Part shown: in pieces, positions 46,769 through 56,186 of the stretch
How the letters are laid out: each line of letters starts with the position of its first letter
Numbering within the stretch: the first letter of the stretch is position 1
From: Enterococcus pallens ATCC BAA-351
GTDB taxonomy: Bacteria; Bacillota; Bacilli; Lactobacillales; Enterococcaceae
Assembly (NCBI RefSeq): GCF_000407485.1
Contig: NZ_ASWD01000002.1
Span: 1,178,001-1,242,000 of the forward strand
DNA: 64,000 nucleotides
Reading direction: 5' to 3'
The notes under the pieces: model-generated
Told to the model about the DNA's origin: nothing
Databases searched by the model: none
Seen by the model: only the letters and a program-made list of their open reading frames with translations
Position numbers and translations under genes: made by a program

Positions 46769-48589
46769 TTATACTTCTACTGATAGTACAGCTTCTGTTG
46801 TATTTTTTGCCCCTAAAGAAATTGGGCTGACTTCTTTAACTGGTGAAGTGAATACCACCATCGTTGTTGGATCATATCCGGCCGCTTTAATGCCTGCCAA
46901 ATCAAATGTTAACAGGGGCTGGCCTTTCTTAACTGAATCTCCTTGCTTAACCAAAGCCTTGAACATTTCTCCGTTTAGATTAACCGTATCAATTCCGACA
47001 TGGATTAAGATTTCCAGTCCATTGTCACAGGCTATACCGATTGCATGCTTGGTATCAAAGAGCATTGCTACTTTACCGTCAACTGGTGAAACGACACTTC
47101 CTTCACTAGGAATAATTGCAAAGCCGTCACCCATCATTTTTTGAGAAAATACTTGGTCCTTAACACTGCTTAAATCAATCGTTTCACCCTTTACTGGGGC
47201 ATCGATCGTCACTTTTCCATAGCTTTGAGGAGCCGCTGGCTGCTGTTCTGGCTTGAAGCCCCAAACATAAGTGATGATAAAAGTAGTTACAAAAGCAATT
47301 AGCATAGTAATTAGCGCATGAATTAGGTTCATTGGATTTTCACCAACAAAGACTGGTAATAACGCAATCCCGGCACCACCAGCCGAATAACGCACCAGAC
47401 CGGAGAATCCCGCATATGCCCCACCGACTAAACCTCCAGCCATAACTGAAAACAGAATACTCTTTTGTTTAATGGTCACGCCAAACATTGCTGGCTCAGT
47501 AATCCCCAATAAAGCTGTAAAACCGGCAGAGCTGGCAATTGATTTTTGTTCTGGGTCCTTAGTTTTGATGGCTACAACTAAGCTGGCCGCTCCTTGGGCA
47601 ATATTTGATGCCAGAGATCCAGGGCCTAACAAGGTTTCTGAACCGGTTTGGGCAATTGATCCCAGCCAGAACGGAGCCAAGCTCCAATGCATTCCTGTCA
47701 TAACTAATAATGGGAACAATCCGCCAATAACGGTTGGTACGATCCATGAACCATAGGCATTCAAGCCATCAATAAGACCAGCTACCACGTTTCCGATTAA
47801 ATTACCTAATGGTGCCAAAACTAACAGTGTAATAGTGGCAGTCACAGCAATAACCACTAACGGTTTTAAAAAGTACTTCAAGAAATTAGGAATGATACGA
47901 TCACTGATTCTTTCCACATACGACATCAGCCAAGTCGACAGCAAGGCTGGAATAATAGTACTGCCGTAGCTTACCAGGGTTACTGGCAGACCTAAAAAGG
48001 TAAAGGAATTTCCTTCACTGACTAAGGCGGTAAAGGTTGGATGAATCAAGGTTGCCGCTACTACCATTGCCAGCACCTGATTGGTTTTGAACTTTTTAGC
48101 AGCACCATAGGCTACGATGATAGGCATGAAATAAAAGGCCGCATCTGCTACAAAATTTAACATGACATACGTATCTGAAGTGGCATTAATCCATTTTAAA
48201 TTAACAAAAAGTGCTAAGAATGCTTTTAACAGACCGGCTCCTGTCAATGCCGGAATCATCGGGGTAATCGAACCGGAAATAATGCCCAGGAATCGATTAA
48301 ACAGCCCTTCCTTGGGTTGATCTGTTTGATTCGTCGGTTGGATATCTCCTAATAATTGATTGATTTCAGCATAGACCTCCGGAACCTCTGTGCCAATAAT
48401 AATCTGATATTGTCCCGAAGTCCGGGAAATCCCTTTTACTCCGACAATCTTATCCACCTGCTGATCCTGTGGAGTAGCCGTATCCTTAAGAACGAAACGC
48501 AGTCGTGTCGCACAATGGGATAACTCCACCACGTTTTCTTTTCCTCCGACAGCAGTAACTATTTCTGCGGCCATTTTTTGATAACTCAT
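46769..48589 (-). CDS. PTS EIIBCA, beta-glucoside family
   Basis: 606-residue fusion. EIIB with Cys26 in SHCATRLRF; EIIC (about 100-440) with 'LTGAGLLKAFLAL' and 'GITEPAMFGVT'; glucose-type EIIA (about 470-606) with 'VDGKVAMLF' and the phosphohistidine in EILIHVGIDTVNL. It imports and phosphorylates a beta-glucoside and heads an operon with GH1 and glycerate kinase. Upstream lie a -10 TATACT, a perfect cre match over the start region and a 10-bp-arm palindrome. No RAT/LicT element is seen, so control is by RpiR and CcpA rather than antitermination. Confidence 0.92.
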   Translation of the reverse strand: MSYQKMAAEIVTAVGGKENVVELSHCATRLRFVLKDTATPQDQQVDKIVGVKGISRTSGQYQIIIGTEVPEVYAEINQLLGDIQPTNQTDQPKEGLFNRFLGIISGSITPMIPALTGAGLLKAFLALFVNLKWINATSDTYVMLNFVADAAFYFMPIIVAYGAAKKFKTNQVLAMVVAATLIHPTFTALVSEGNSFTFLGLPVTLVSYGSTIIPALLSTWLMSYVERISDRIIPNFLKYFLKPLVVIAVTATITLLVLAPLGNLIGNVVAGLIDGLNAYGSWIVPTVIGGLFPLLVMTGMHWSLAPFWLGSIAQTGSETLLGPGSLASNIAQGAASLVVAIKTKDPEQKSIASSAGFTALLGITEPAMFGVTIKQKSILFSVMAGGLVGGAYAGFSGLVRYSAGGAGIALLPVFVGENPMNLIHALITMLIAFVTTFIITYVWGFKPEQQPAAPQSYGKVTIDAPVKGETIDLSSVKDQVFSQKMMGDGFAIIPSEGSVVSPVDGKVAMLFDTKHAIGIACDNGLEILIHVGIDTVNLNGEMFKALVKQGDSVKKGQPLLTFDLAGIKAAGYDPTTMVVFTSPVKEVSPISLGAKNTTEAVLSVEV

Positions 48590-48610
48590 CTTTTTTTCCT
48601 CCTGATTGAT

Positions 48611-48638
48611 TTGAAATCGATTTCTTGATTAAAGTATA
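48611..48638 (-). promoter_or_regulatory. cre site and -10 box of the beta-glucoside operon
   Basis: TTGAAATCGATTTCT (plus strand 48611-48625) matches the cre consensus WTGNAANCGNWNNCW at every position. On the minus strand TATACT (48633-48638) is the -10, which places cre over the transcription start, a repressing position for CcpA. No good -35 is visible, consistent with need for an activator. Confidence 0.82.
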
Positions 48639-48662
48639 GCCGCTTTATTTTTACAAACTGCT

Positions 48663-48683
48663 TATTTTCAGATTCTGAAAATA
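48663..48683. promoter_or_regulatory. Palindromic operator, probable RpiR-type binding site
   Basis: TATTTTCAGA / TCTGAAAATA around a central T, centred about 38 bases upstream of the -10 box of the PTS operon and just after the end of the RpiR gene. The position suits activation, or repression by looping. Confidence 0.65.
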
Positions 48684-48686
48684 AAT

Positions 48687-48714
48687 AAACTGAAACCCTT
48701 GCTAGGTTCCAGTT
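48687..48714 (-). terminator. Terminator of the RpiR gene
   Basis: On the minus strand AACTGGAACC pairs with GGGTTTCAGTT (one G-T pair), then TATTTATTTT. It begins directly after the stop codon. Confidence 0.6.
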
Positions 48715-49505
48715 CACTTAACATATTTTTCGTAATACAGCAGCGTAATAAGCTGTACAATCAGCAGGGAGTCTAACGGATGAGCCGAAAAGCTGTCTGC
48801 ACCCTCTGGCAGTAAAATGACCTCTTCCACATATTTCAGCTTTTCAATCTCTGGATTCATCGTAATGACATAGATCTTTACCTGTTCCTTCTGACTAATA
48901 TCAGCAAAATATTCCCGAACATAGTTGCCGGATAAGGAAAAAATGATGACCAATAATTCCTGCTGCGTGTTCTCCATTAATTCCACTTGTTTTCTTGGGT
49001 CCAGCCGAGTTTCAATGATTTTTTTGCAGCGGAACAAATTATTTTGTAAAAGCAGCGAAACAGTCTCCATGTGCATTGCGCCAAAGGTTGCTACATCTTG
49101 GTAATGGTGAATTTCGTCTATCAAATGCTCCAGCTTGGCTAAATCGATTTTCCGCATCAGCTGATCAATATCACTTTTCACTGCTCCTAGATAACCGGCA
49201 ACTAGCGGTTGATTCTCTTCAACTGGTTCAAATTCGTAATGAGGCTCGGTTGCCTGCTGGCGATGATTGATGACTTCTCGCAATTCCGCAAAGCTTTGCA
49301 GACCAATCTCCTTACAAAACCGACTGATGGTTGCAGTAGAAACGTGAGTTTTATTTGCCAAGTCTTTGATTGCTACATTCTGCAGTTCATCCATGTGAGT
49401 CAAAATATATTTAGCTACCGTATAATAAGGCGAATTCAACTCTGTTCGATTCAAAAAGGCATACAATAAAACCCCTAGTCCGTAAGGCGAACTTATTTTT
49501 GACAT
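48714..49505 (-). CDS. MurR/RpiR-family regulator
   Basis: 263 residues: an N-terminal HTH_6 (about 20-85; LANKTHVSTATISRFCKEIG) and a SIS domain (about 115-245) that would bind a phosphosugar. It lies just upstream of the beta-glucoside PTS operon in the same direction but behind its own terminator, so it is probably the specific regulator. The palindrome at 48663 is the best candidate site. Confidence 0.85.
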   Translation of the reverse strand: MSKISSPYGLGVLLYAFLNRTELNSPYYTVAKYILTHMDELQNVAIKDLANKTHVSTATISRFCKEIGLQSFAELREVINHRQQATEPHYEFEPVEENQPLVAGYLGAVKSDIDQLMRKIDLAKLEHLIDEIHHYQDVATFGAMHMETVSLLLQNNLFRCKKIIETRLDPRKQVELMENTQQELLVIIFSLSGNYVREYFADISQKEQVKIYVITMNPEIEKLKYVEEVILLPEGADSFSAHPLDSLLIVQLITLLYYEKYVK

Positions 49506-49906
49506 GATTCTTCCCCCTTGGAAGTCAAGCTTCTCGCCTGTTCACAATCAGGCGCGTTAGTTCTATCATCTTAGGGTAAAACATCAAGCATGTCAATATT
49601 CATTTGTTACCGCCTTCATTATAATTATATAAGTATTTAGCCTTTAACTATTATTCTTTACAGCAGGTTGATAATTAAAAAACTGCTTCCTATTAACAAT
49701 CAAACATCCGAGGAAGTAGCTTATTCCTTTGATCAGTCATTTCTACTAAATTTAAGGAGTATACCCTTCGCTCGCTAGTCAGATCTTAGCTAGTTCATTC
49801 CGACGAAAAAGCGCTGTTCTTCTAGCAATTACTTGGTCTATTCCAATCATATAATTTGTACAATTAGTTATTTGTAGTTAGTATTTATCAGACAAGGAGG
49901 TACATC
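49506..49906. other. Intergenic region between divergent RpiR and MucBP genes
   Basis: About 400 bases. An inverted repeat AACTGCTTCCT / AGGAAGTAG near 49680-49725 is the only hairpin seen, with a long loop. Divergent promoters must lie here; none can be fixed. Ends with AAGGAGG of the adhesin gene. Confidence 0.5.
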
Positions 49907-52489
49907 ATGAAAATATTAACAAAAATTATAGTTGTATTCTTGCTTGCTGCTTTATTTCCAGTAAGTGCTCTAGCTGCTGAAAATCAGCCAGGCCTTCGAG
50001 CATATGGAGATATAAAATTAGAAATTGATGGACAGGAATTTTTGCCCGGCTCCATTTTCGATAATCAAGTGGTTAAGTCTGGTAGCGAAAAGAAAGTGGT
50101 TGTCGTTAGTAATTACCCTTGGGCAGTCACCAATTCGCCCTCAGCTGATGGCAAAGTTGCTGTTTCCCCTTCATCAGGTGAAGCGGGAAGAACAGAAATT
50201 TCCCTATCCTTTATTGAAAGCGGAAATGTTAGCCTAATATTTGAAGAGCAGGGTGAGAATGGACATGATCGAGACCAGTTTAACTTTAATATTACCGCCT
50301 ATGGAAGCTTGATTTTACGGTATGAAAACGAAGCAGGCGAAACAATCTCGCCTGACGAAATAAAACACGATGAGCCTTCATGGTTTTGGTACGATGTCTC
50401 TGCGGATACTCCCAAAGATATCCCTGGCTATGAGTTCAGCAACGTTAAGGCTGGCAGTGCCCCTTTATCCGGAAGCTTAGGGGAAGGTACAAAGGTCATC
50501 ACCTATGTGTATAAGGAAGTTAATAGAGAAAGTTCTATAAATATTCGTTATGTAGATGAAAACGGCAATGTCCTTCGACAGCAGCAATCTATTAAGGGAC
50601 AAGTCGGGAGTGACTATCAAATTGAACCACCTGCTATTGACGGCTTTGGCTTTAAAGAAGTGCAAGCTGGCAGTGCCCCACTCCAAGGGCAATTCACTGC
50701 TGATGCACAAACCGTTACCTTAGTCTATGCAAGAATACCCAATGTTGAATTGGGTCATGTTTTAGTTAAATACGTTGACGAAAACGGTAAGGAGATTCAA
50801 CAACGACAAACTATTCACGGACAAACCGGCAGTAATTACCAAGTAGATACTCCGGTTATTGATGGCTTCGGCTTCAAAGAGGTTCAGACAGGTAGTGCTC
50901 CGAGACAAGGGCAATTTAATGACGAATTCCAAACCGTTACCTTAGTCTATGTTAAATTACCCAATTTTGAATTGGGTCATGTTCTAGTTAAATATGTTGA
51001 CGAAGACGGCAATGAGATTCAGCAACGACAAACCATTCATGGGTTAGTCGGTAGTGATTACCTCGTAGATACTCCAGCTATTGATGGCTTTGGCTTCAAA
51101 GAGGTTCAGACAGGTAGTGCTCCGAGACAAGGGCAATTTAATGACGAACCTCAATCTGTTACCTTGGTCTACGCTAAGTTACCTAATGTTGAATTAGGGC
51201 ATGTTTTAGTTAAATACGTTGACGAAGACGGCAACGAAATTCAGCAACGACAAACTATCCATGGTAAAGTCGGCAGTGATTATCTCGTAGATACTCCAGC
51301 TATTGACGGCTTCGGCTTTAAAGAAGTTCAAAATGGCAGTGACCCTGTTCAAGGACAATTTGGGAATGAACCCCAATTTGTTACCTTGGTCTACGCTAAG
51401 TTACCCAATGTTGAATTAGGACATGTTTTAGTTAAATATGTTGACGAAGATGGCAACGAAACTCAACAACGACAAACCATCCATGGGTTAGTCGGCAGTG
51501 ATTACCTCGTAGATACTCCGGCTATTGATGGCTTTGGCTTTAAAGAAGTTCAAACTGGCAGTGACCCTGTTCAAGGGCAATTTGGGAATGATCCCCAATC
51601 CGTTACCTTAGTCTATGCTAAGTTGCCTAATGTTGAATTGGGACATCTTTTAGTTAAATATGTTGACGAAGACGGCAACGAAATTCAACAACGGCAAACT
51701 ATCCATGGTTCAGTTGGTAGTAATTACCTCGTCGAACCAGCTACTATTGATGGTTTTACCTTCAAGGAAGTACAAGTGAATAGCGATCCAGCGCAAGGGC
51801 AATTCTCTACTGAAGCTCAGTCGGTGACTTTTGTTTATTCTAAGCTTTCAAACATTGAGACGGGAAACCTTTTAATTAAATATGTCGACGAAAACGGTAA
51901 GGAGATTCATCAGAAACAGACGCTTAGCGGACCAATCGGTGAAAGCTATGATGTCTCCTCAGATAAATACAAATTAAGTATTGATGGGTATGCGCTCGTT
52001 GAAGAAAAGCTGCCTAGTAACATGAAGGGAACCTTCTCTGGCGAAGAACAAGTTGTTACCTTTGTATACAAAAAAATTGAGCAGCCTACTGTAGTAGCTG
52101 AAGGGACTGTTACGACTAACTATCTTGACGAAAACGGCGAACCGCTAGCTCCTTCAGATACTCAAACTGGGAAGATAGGTGAGGACTACACCACTACCGG
52201 AAAAACCATTAATGGGTACAAATTGGTTCAGTCTAAACTACCAGAAAATGCTGCCGGCAGCTTTACTAAAGATCCAATTACTGTAAATTATATTTATGCC
52301 AAGCAGCGAAGTTCAGTAGTCTCAGATAGAACGACTACTGTTCCTTCTAATAAGCAGTCTGGAAGCAATCATTCAAGTACAACTTACCCCAAAACTGGTG
52401 AGCAGACTTCCATGATTCTGACCCTGGCTGGCTTGATCTTTTTATCCTTAGCTGGCTTGATTGTCTACAAACGAAGAACCACTAAATAA
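49907..52489 (+). CDS. MucBP-repeat LPXTG adhesin
   Basis: 860-residue wall-anchored protein with a signal peptide (1-24, ending ALAAE) and an N-terminal domain of about 130 residues that is not recognised. About nine MucBP-type modules follow, each with the pattern 'KYVDE(D/N)G...IQQRQTIHG..GS.Y', 'IDGFGFKEVQ', 'VTLVYAKLPN'. Five central units have an exact 74-residue period; the flanking ones are more diverged. A Ser/Thr linker leads to YPKTGE, a hydrophobic helix and KRR. MucBP modules bind mucin-type glycans, so a role in gut attachment is likely. AAGGAGGT precedes the ATG. Confidence 0.9.
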   Translation: MKILTKIIVVFLLAALFPVSALAAENQPGLRAYGDIKLEIDGQEFLPGSIFDNQVVKSGSEKKVVVVSNYPWAVTNSPSADGKVAVSPSSGEAGRTEISLSFIESGNVSLIFEEQGENGHDRDQFNFNITAYGSLILRYENEAGETISPDEIKHDEPSWFWYDVSADTPKDIPGYEFSNVKAGSAPLSGSLGEGTKVITYVYKEVNRESSINIRYVDENGNVLRQQQSIKGQVGSDYQIEPPAIDGFGFKEVQAGSAPLQGQFTADAQTVTLVYARIPNVELGHVLVKYVDENGKEIQQRQTIHGQTGSNYQVDTPVIDGFGFKEVQTGSAPRQGQFNDEFQTVTLVYVKLPNFELGHVLVKYVDEDGNEIQQRQTIHGLVGSDYLVDTPAIDGFGFKEVQTGSAPRQGQFNDEPQSVTLVYAKLPNVELGHVLVKYVDEDGNEIQQRQTIHGKVGSDYLVDTPAIDGFGFKEVQNGSDPVQGQFGNEPQFVTLVYAKLPNVELGHVLVKYVDEDGNETQQRQTIHGLVGSDYLVDTPAIDGFGFKEVQTGSDPVQGQFGNDPQSVTLVYAKLPNVELGHLLVKYVDEDGNEIQQRQTIHGSVGSNYLVEPATIDGFTFKEVQVNSDPAQGQFSTEAQSVTFVYSKLSNIETGNLLIKYVDENGKEIHQKQTLSGPIGESYDVSSDKYKLSIDGYALVEEKLPSNMKGTFSGEEQVVTFVYKKIEQPTVVAEGTVTTNYLDENGEPLAPSDTQTGKIGEDYTTTGKTINGYKLVQSKLPENAAGSFTKDPITVNYIYAKQRSSVVSDRTTTVPSNKQSGSNHSSTTYPKTGEQTSMILTLAGLIFLSLAGLIVYKRRTTK
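50756..51865 (+). repeat. Five tandem 222-bp repeats in the adhesin gene
   Basis: Units start at 50756, 50978, 51200, 51422 and 51644 with no length variation. They are most alike in the middle and more diverged at the ends, the pattern of recent unequal recombination. Copy number is likely to vary between strains. Confidence 0.9.
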
Positions 52490-52496
52490 CTTGATA

Positions 52497-52534
52497 AAAC
52501 CAACTCAATTACTAAAAAGTAATTGGGTTGGTTT
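52497..52534 (+). terminator. Terminator after the adhesin gene
   Basis: AAACCAACTCAATTACT / AGTAATTGGGTTGGTTT (one G-T pair) with a short A-rich loop, followed by ATTTTG. Confidence 0.88.
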
Positions 52535-52757
52535 ATTTTGTCTGTCTGACCGCTAAAAAACTATTTAGAATCAGCTTATTAGGATGCCAAGTTGTAAATC
52601 TTGTGCTTTATTAATAGCACCATCCTCGATACTCAACAAGTTCCTTCCTTAGTATTGTCAAACTTCTATCTTGGTCTTCGTTGTCAATAATTTCTTGACC
52701 TGGGATGCGTTTCAGAGTGTATTCTATTTATATAAACCTTAAGAAGGAGTTGGAAAA

Positions 52758-53567
52758 ATGGGGATCAAAATGATTGCTGTAGATATGGATGGCACGTTTT
52801 TAGATGATCAAAAGGCCTACAACCATGAACGGTTCCAACAGTTATTCCATCAAATGCAGGAAAAAGGCATTAAGTTTGTCGTTGCTAGCGGCAATCAATA
52901 CGACCAATTGAAAAGCTTCTTTCCTGACAACCACGAAAAAATGTCCTTCGTTGCTGAGAACGGGGCGAATATTGTTTTAGAGGGAGAACACTTTGATAAT
53001 GCCCGTTTAGATATGAAGGTAGTTCTCGCTGCACTGGCAAAAATTGAGACCCTAGACCCGACAGCCATTGTATTATGTGGCAAAAATAGCGCGTATGTTT
53101 CAGCGCAGCTGCCAGCGGAACGCTTTGAAAGTGTGCAGTTTTATTATCCTAGTATTAAGCGTTTGGAAAACTTGGCGGACATCCAGACTGAATCGGATGA
53201 CATTTTCAAATTCGCCCTGTCCTTTCCTAACATTAATATTCCCGGGAAAGTGGCAGCTTTAACTGACCTCTTAGCCGAAGACCTAATCCCTGTTTCCAGC
53301 GGCCACGGCGATATTGATTTAATTATTCCTGGTGTTCACAAAGCCTATGGGCTATCGAAGCTGTGCCAGGTTTGGGCTATTTCCCCTAGCGAACTAGCGG
53401 CCTTTGGCGACAGTGGGAATGATATCGAAATGCTGGAATATGCCGGCTTCAGCTTTGCCATGGAAAATGCCCAGCCAGCAGTTAAAAAAGCAGCCGGAAA
53501 AGTGATCGGATCAAATAATCAAGAGAGTGTGTTTGATATAATAGAAGCACTACTATTAAAGGTGTGA
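52758..53567 (+). CDS. Cof-type HAD phosphatase
   Basis: 269 residues. Motif I DMDGTFLDD, motif II VVASGNQ, motif III/IV 'LAAFGDSGNDIEMLEYAG', with the C2 cap of the Cof/YidA group between II and III. These enzymes dephosphorylate sugar phosphates or flavin/pyridoxal phosphates in the cytoplasm. AAGAAGGAG precedes the ATG. Six bases separate it from the LacI regulator, so the two are probably co-transcribed; the substrate is unknown. Confidence 0.88.
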   Translation: MGIKMIAVDMDGTFLDDQKAYNHERFQQLFHQMQEKGIKFVVASGNQYDQLKSFFPDNHEKMSFVAENGANIVLEGEHFDNARLDMKVVLAALAKIETLDPTAIVLCGKNSAYVSAQLPAERFESVQFYYPSIKRLENLADIQTESDDIFKFALSFPNINIPGKVAALTDLLAEDLIPVSSGHGDIDLIIPGVHKAYGLSKLCQVWAISPSELAAFGDSGNDIEMLEYAGFSFAMENAQPAVKKAAGKVIGSNNQESVFDIIEALLLKV

Positions 53568-53573
53568 TGTTTC

Positions 53574-54521
53574 ATGGCAAATATTCGTGATATTGCTAAG
53601 CTGGCCGGTGTCTCGCTCTCTACGGTTTCAAGAGTGATTAATCAGGAAAAATATGTGTCTGATGAGAAGAGAAAACTAGTCCAAGAGGCCATCGAAAAAA
53701 CCGGCTACATCAGAAACGGGAATGCCGTAAAATTGAGTACCGGAAAAAGCGGCATAATCGGTGTACAAATTCCCTATAATAATTCCTGCTACGACCAATT
53801 AATCGACAGTATTTTACTAGCAACCAAGGAAAAGGGCTATCAGGTACAACTATTGCCCACCTACTATGAACAGGAAACGGAAAATTATTACTACTCCATG
53901 CTGGAGCAAAAATTAATTGATGGCTTGATTCTGACCTCGCGAACACCCCATCCGATTAATTGGTCCCGGCTATTGGCGAAGGGCAAACTAGTTTCGACTG
54001 AGAAGTTGGAAACTACCGAAGTGCCTATGATCTATGCGGACCGGGAACAGGTTTACAACCAGTTATTCTCACAGCTGCACGCTAAGAAAGTTAAGGACGT
54101 TGTATTTGTGACCAAAAGAAGCGCTGAGCAAAGCATCACCACTAGAAATAAAATTAAGGCCTTTGAACAATATTTTGGGAAAGCTGAAGAAGGGAAAAAT
54201 TATTTTGTGGAGATCGATGACTATGAGAGCGGCTATGCTTGGGCACAAAAGCAAGCAGCTGCTGGGAAAATTCCAGCGTACGTGTACACCAATGGGGACA
54301 GCACCGCTGCCGGAATTCTAGCCGCTTTTCAGGAGGCCGGCTTCCAGCATAAAAAAGACTTTTGTCTAGTTGGTGAGGGCAACTCATCCTATAGTAAACT
54401 TCTGAATTTTTCTACTATCGATTTTTCTTCTCGAGAGATTGGCCAAGACTGTGTGGATTTTCTTTTATCAGATCAGCAACAGATTTGCTGCAGAAAAGAA
54501 GCAAAGCTTATTCTTAGGTAA
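53574..54521 (+). CDS. LacI-family regulator
   Basis: 315 residues. LacI HTH with hinge at the N-terminus (IRDIAKLAGVSLSTVSRVIN) and a periplasmic-binding-protein-like sugar domain (about 60-310). AAAGGTG precedes the start, right after the phosphatase. It is shorter than many LacI proteins at the C-terminus but has no obvious truncation. Target operon unknown; the neighbouring phosphatase is co-expressed rather than divergent. Confidence 0.88.
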   Translation: MANIRDIAKLAGVSLSTVSRVINQEKYVSDEKRKLVQEAIEKTGYIRNGNAVKLSTGKSGIIGVQIPYNNSCYDQLIDSILLATKEKGYQVQLLPTYYEQETENYYYSMLEQKLIDGLILTSRTPHPINWSRLLAKGKLVSTEKLETTEVPMIYADREQVYNQLFSQLHAKKVKDVVFVTKRSAEQSITTRNKIKAFEQYFGKAEEGKNYFVEIDDYESGYAWAQKQAAAGKIPAYVYTNGDSTAAGILAAFQEAGFQHKKDFCLVGEGNSSYSKLLNFSTIDFSSREIGQDCVDFLLSDQQQICCRKEAKLILR

Positions 54522-54537
54522 GAAATTAGCAGCCTAT

Positions 54538-54576
54538 ACTTTAGGTAAATCCAAGCATAGGCTGCTTTCTTCGTAT
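54538..54576. terminator. Bidirectional terminator
   Basis: AGCAGCCTAT.CTT / AAG.ATAGGCTGCT with an 11-base loop and T/A runs on both sides, between the convergent LacI and macro-domain genes. Confidence 0.85.
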
Positions 54577-55071
54577 CTATTCCTTTAATTTCTCAAAAAT
54601 CGGCAGCCAGCTTTCGCGAATCACGACAATATTCACCTGCAGGTCCTCATTTTCCTTGCGAGACGCTACCTCATAAAGAATTCGTGCTGCTTCCTCTTTA
54701 GGATAGTGGTAAACGCCAGCGCTGATTATCGGCGTGGCTAGAGAATGAATCCCTTTCTCATGAGCAAGGGCAAAAACAGCTTCATAGGCCGCATACAGCT
54801 GAGCTTCCTCGCCATGCTTCCCGTCACGATAAATTGGACCAACTGTATGAATGACATATTCGGCATTCAGTTTGTAGGCTGGAGTAATCACGGCTGTACC
54901 TGTAGGTGTTCCACCGATTTGGGCCATCGCCTTCCCCAGTTCGGGACCTGCTGCTCGATTGATGGCACCATCTACTCCACCACCAGGAATCAGCTGTGCA
55001 TTGGCTGCATTTACAATTGCATCAACATGGAAAGCTAGTTTGGTAATATCGCCAAGGATAATGTTAATCAT
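54577..55071 (-). CDS. Macro-domain O-acetyl-ADP-ribose deacetylase
   Basis: 164 residues forming a single macro domain. ADP-ribose-binding signatures: GDITKLAFHVDAIVNAAN, GGGVDGAINRAAG, VIHTVGPIY and ATPIISAGVYHYP. It resembles YmdB-type enzymes that hydrolyse O-acetyl-ADP-ribose or remove ADP-ribose from proteins. The ATG at 55071 follows AAAGGAG. A terminator separates it from the ADP-ribosylglycohydrolase operon, and a TTGACT/TACTAA-type promoter lies in the gap, so it has its own promoter, although both neighbours act on ADP-ribose-like bonds. Confidence 0.88.
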   Translation of the reverse strand: MINIILGDITKLAFHVDAIVNAANAQLIPGGGVDGAINRAAGPELGKAMAQIGGTPTGTAVITPAYKLNAEYVIHTVGPIYRDGKHGEEAQLYAAYEAVFALAHEKGIHSLATPIISAGVYHYPKEEAARILYEVASRKENEDLQVNIVVIRESWLPIFEKLKE

Positions 55072-55161
55072 GAGATTTGCTCCTTTCAATACCCGCCTTG
55101 TTTTTTCTTTTATCATACTCGCATTAGTAATTAATTGCCATTGATTTAGTCAATGGGAAAA

Positions 55162-55188
55162 GCGCTCCGCAGCTTACTCGCGGAACGC
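55162..55188 (-). terminator. Terminator of the LicT-PTS-ARH operon
   Basis: On the minus strand GCGTTCCGC pairs with GCGGAGCGC (one G-T pair), 9-base loop, then TTTT. Confidence 0.8.
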
Positions 55189-55202
55189 CCTCTGGTTATC
55201 TT

Positions 55203-56186
55203 CTATTTAACAAATGGCAAAAGTTCCTCCGTTAGCTGATCAAAATCCAGCTCATTGACTGCTTCGATTTGACGAATCATTTCTTTAGGTAAATCCGGCT
55301 GCATACCACCGCAAATTGCGGCACTGATCGCCCCGATAGTATCTGTATCCCAACCAACTGATGCACTTAGTTGTGCAGCCTTCAATGGGTTGCCGGCTGC
55401 TAATTCAACAATCGCAAAGGTGCTTGGAATCGTCTCAATCGTTTCCATCCCCGTTCCAATTTCTTCATACAAACGTTGCAGAATGATCGCTTCATCGGTT
55501 TCTTCCTGCAGGATTTTTCTGGCCTGATTCATGCGAAAGGCCAAGGAAGCTGCTGGGAAATCGTGGCCATACTCCTGAGCTGCCTCAATTGCGGCAAAAG
55601 CCAGCTGCCAGATTTCTTCGATGGATTGGCCCCCACGAACGGTATAGCTTACAGCTGCTGCCACCGCACTGGCGCCAGCGATAGCGATTTTGGTATTGTG
55701 GGTTGGCAGACAAATTTCAGCCACATTTTTTATTAGCTCAGGAAGCTTGCGGTAATCGCTAATTAAGCCGATAGGGGCAATCTTCATGGAAGCCCCATTG
55801 GTTGTGCCGGTTACACCAGTTTCTTCAATTGGCACCCCTTGCGCAATTTTATCCAAAGCCTTCAAGGTTGAGGGTCCAGAAACGAAGGCTGAGACAGGAG
55901 AGTTGTCGTTCCATTCCCGTAATTCTGCCACATAATCGGCCACCCGAATACGGCCTTGGTTTTTCTTAATCATGGATAAAATCATCAAGACGTTGATCGT
56001 ATCATCCGTGATTGCTCCAGCTGCTAGCTTGCGACCGAAGACATCATTTTCGTTAGAAGCAACTAGTTCTGTGACACCATTAGGAAACTGTTGGCGGATT
56101 TTTTGCTGGGACCAGCACTCGGTTGGCATGCCTAATGCATCGCCTAAAGCACCTCCAGCTAATACACCCCATATTTTTTCTCGCAT
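55203..56186 (-). CDS. ADP-ribosylglycohydrolase-family protein
   Basis: 327 residues. Dinuclear-metal hydrolase of the ARH family: GDALGMPTE, AGAITDDT near residue 58 and 'GWDTDTIGAISAA' near the C-terminus supply the Asp/Thr ligands. The family cleaves N- or O-glycosidic bonds to ADP-ribose, and some members act on small ribosyl compounds. Its ATG directly follows the PTS stop (TAAATG), with GGAGG inside the PTS coding end, so it is coupled to a sugar transporter. This suggests the real substrate is a phosphorylated glycoside brought in by that PTS rather than a modified protein. That function is inference. Confidence 0.85.
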   Translation of the reverse strand: MREKIWGVLAGGALGDALGMPTECWSQQKIRQQFPNGVTELVASNENDVFGRKLAAGAITDDTINVLMILSMIKKNQGRIRVADYVAELREWNDNSPVSAFVSGPSTLKALDKIAQGVPIEETGVTGTTNGASMKIAPIGLISDYRKLPELIKNVAEICLPTHNTKIAIAGASAVAAAVSYTVRGGQSIEEIWQLAFAAIEAAQEYGHDFPAASLAFRMNQARKILQEETDEAIILQRLYEEIGTGMETIETIPSTFAIVELAAGNPLKAAQLSASVGWDTDTIGAISAAICGGMQPDLPKEMIRQIEAVNELDFDQLTEELLPFVK

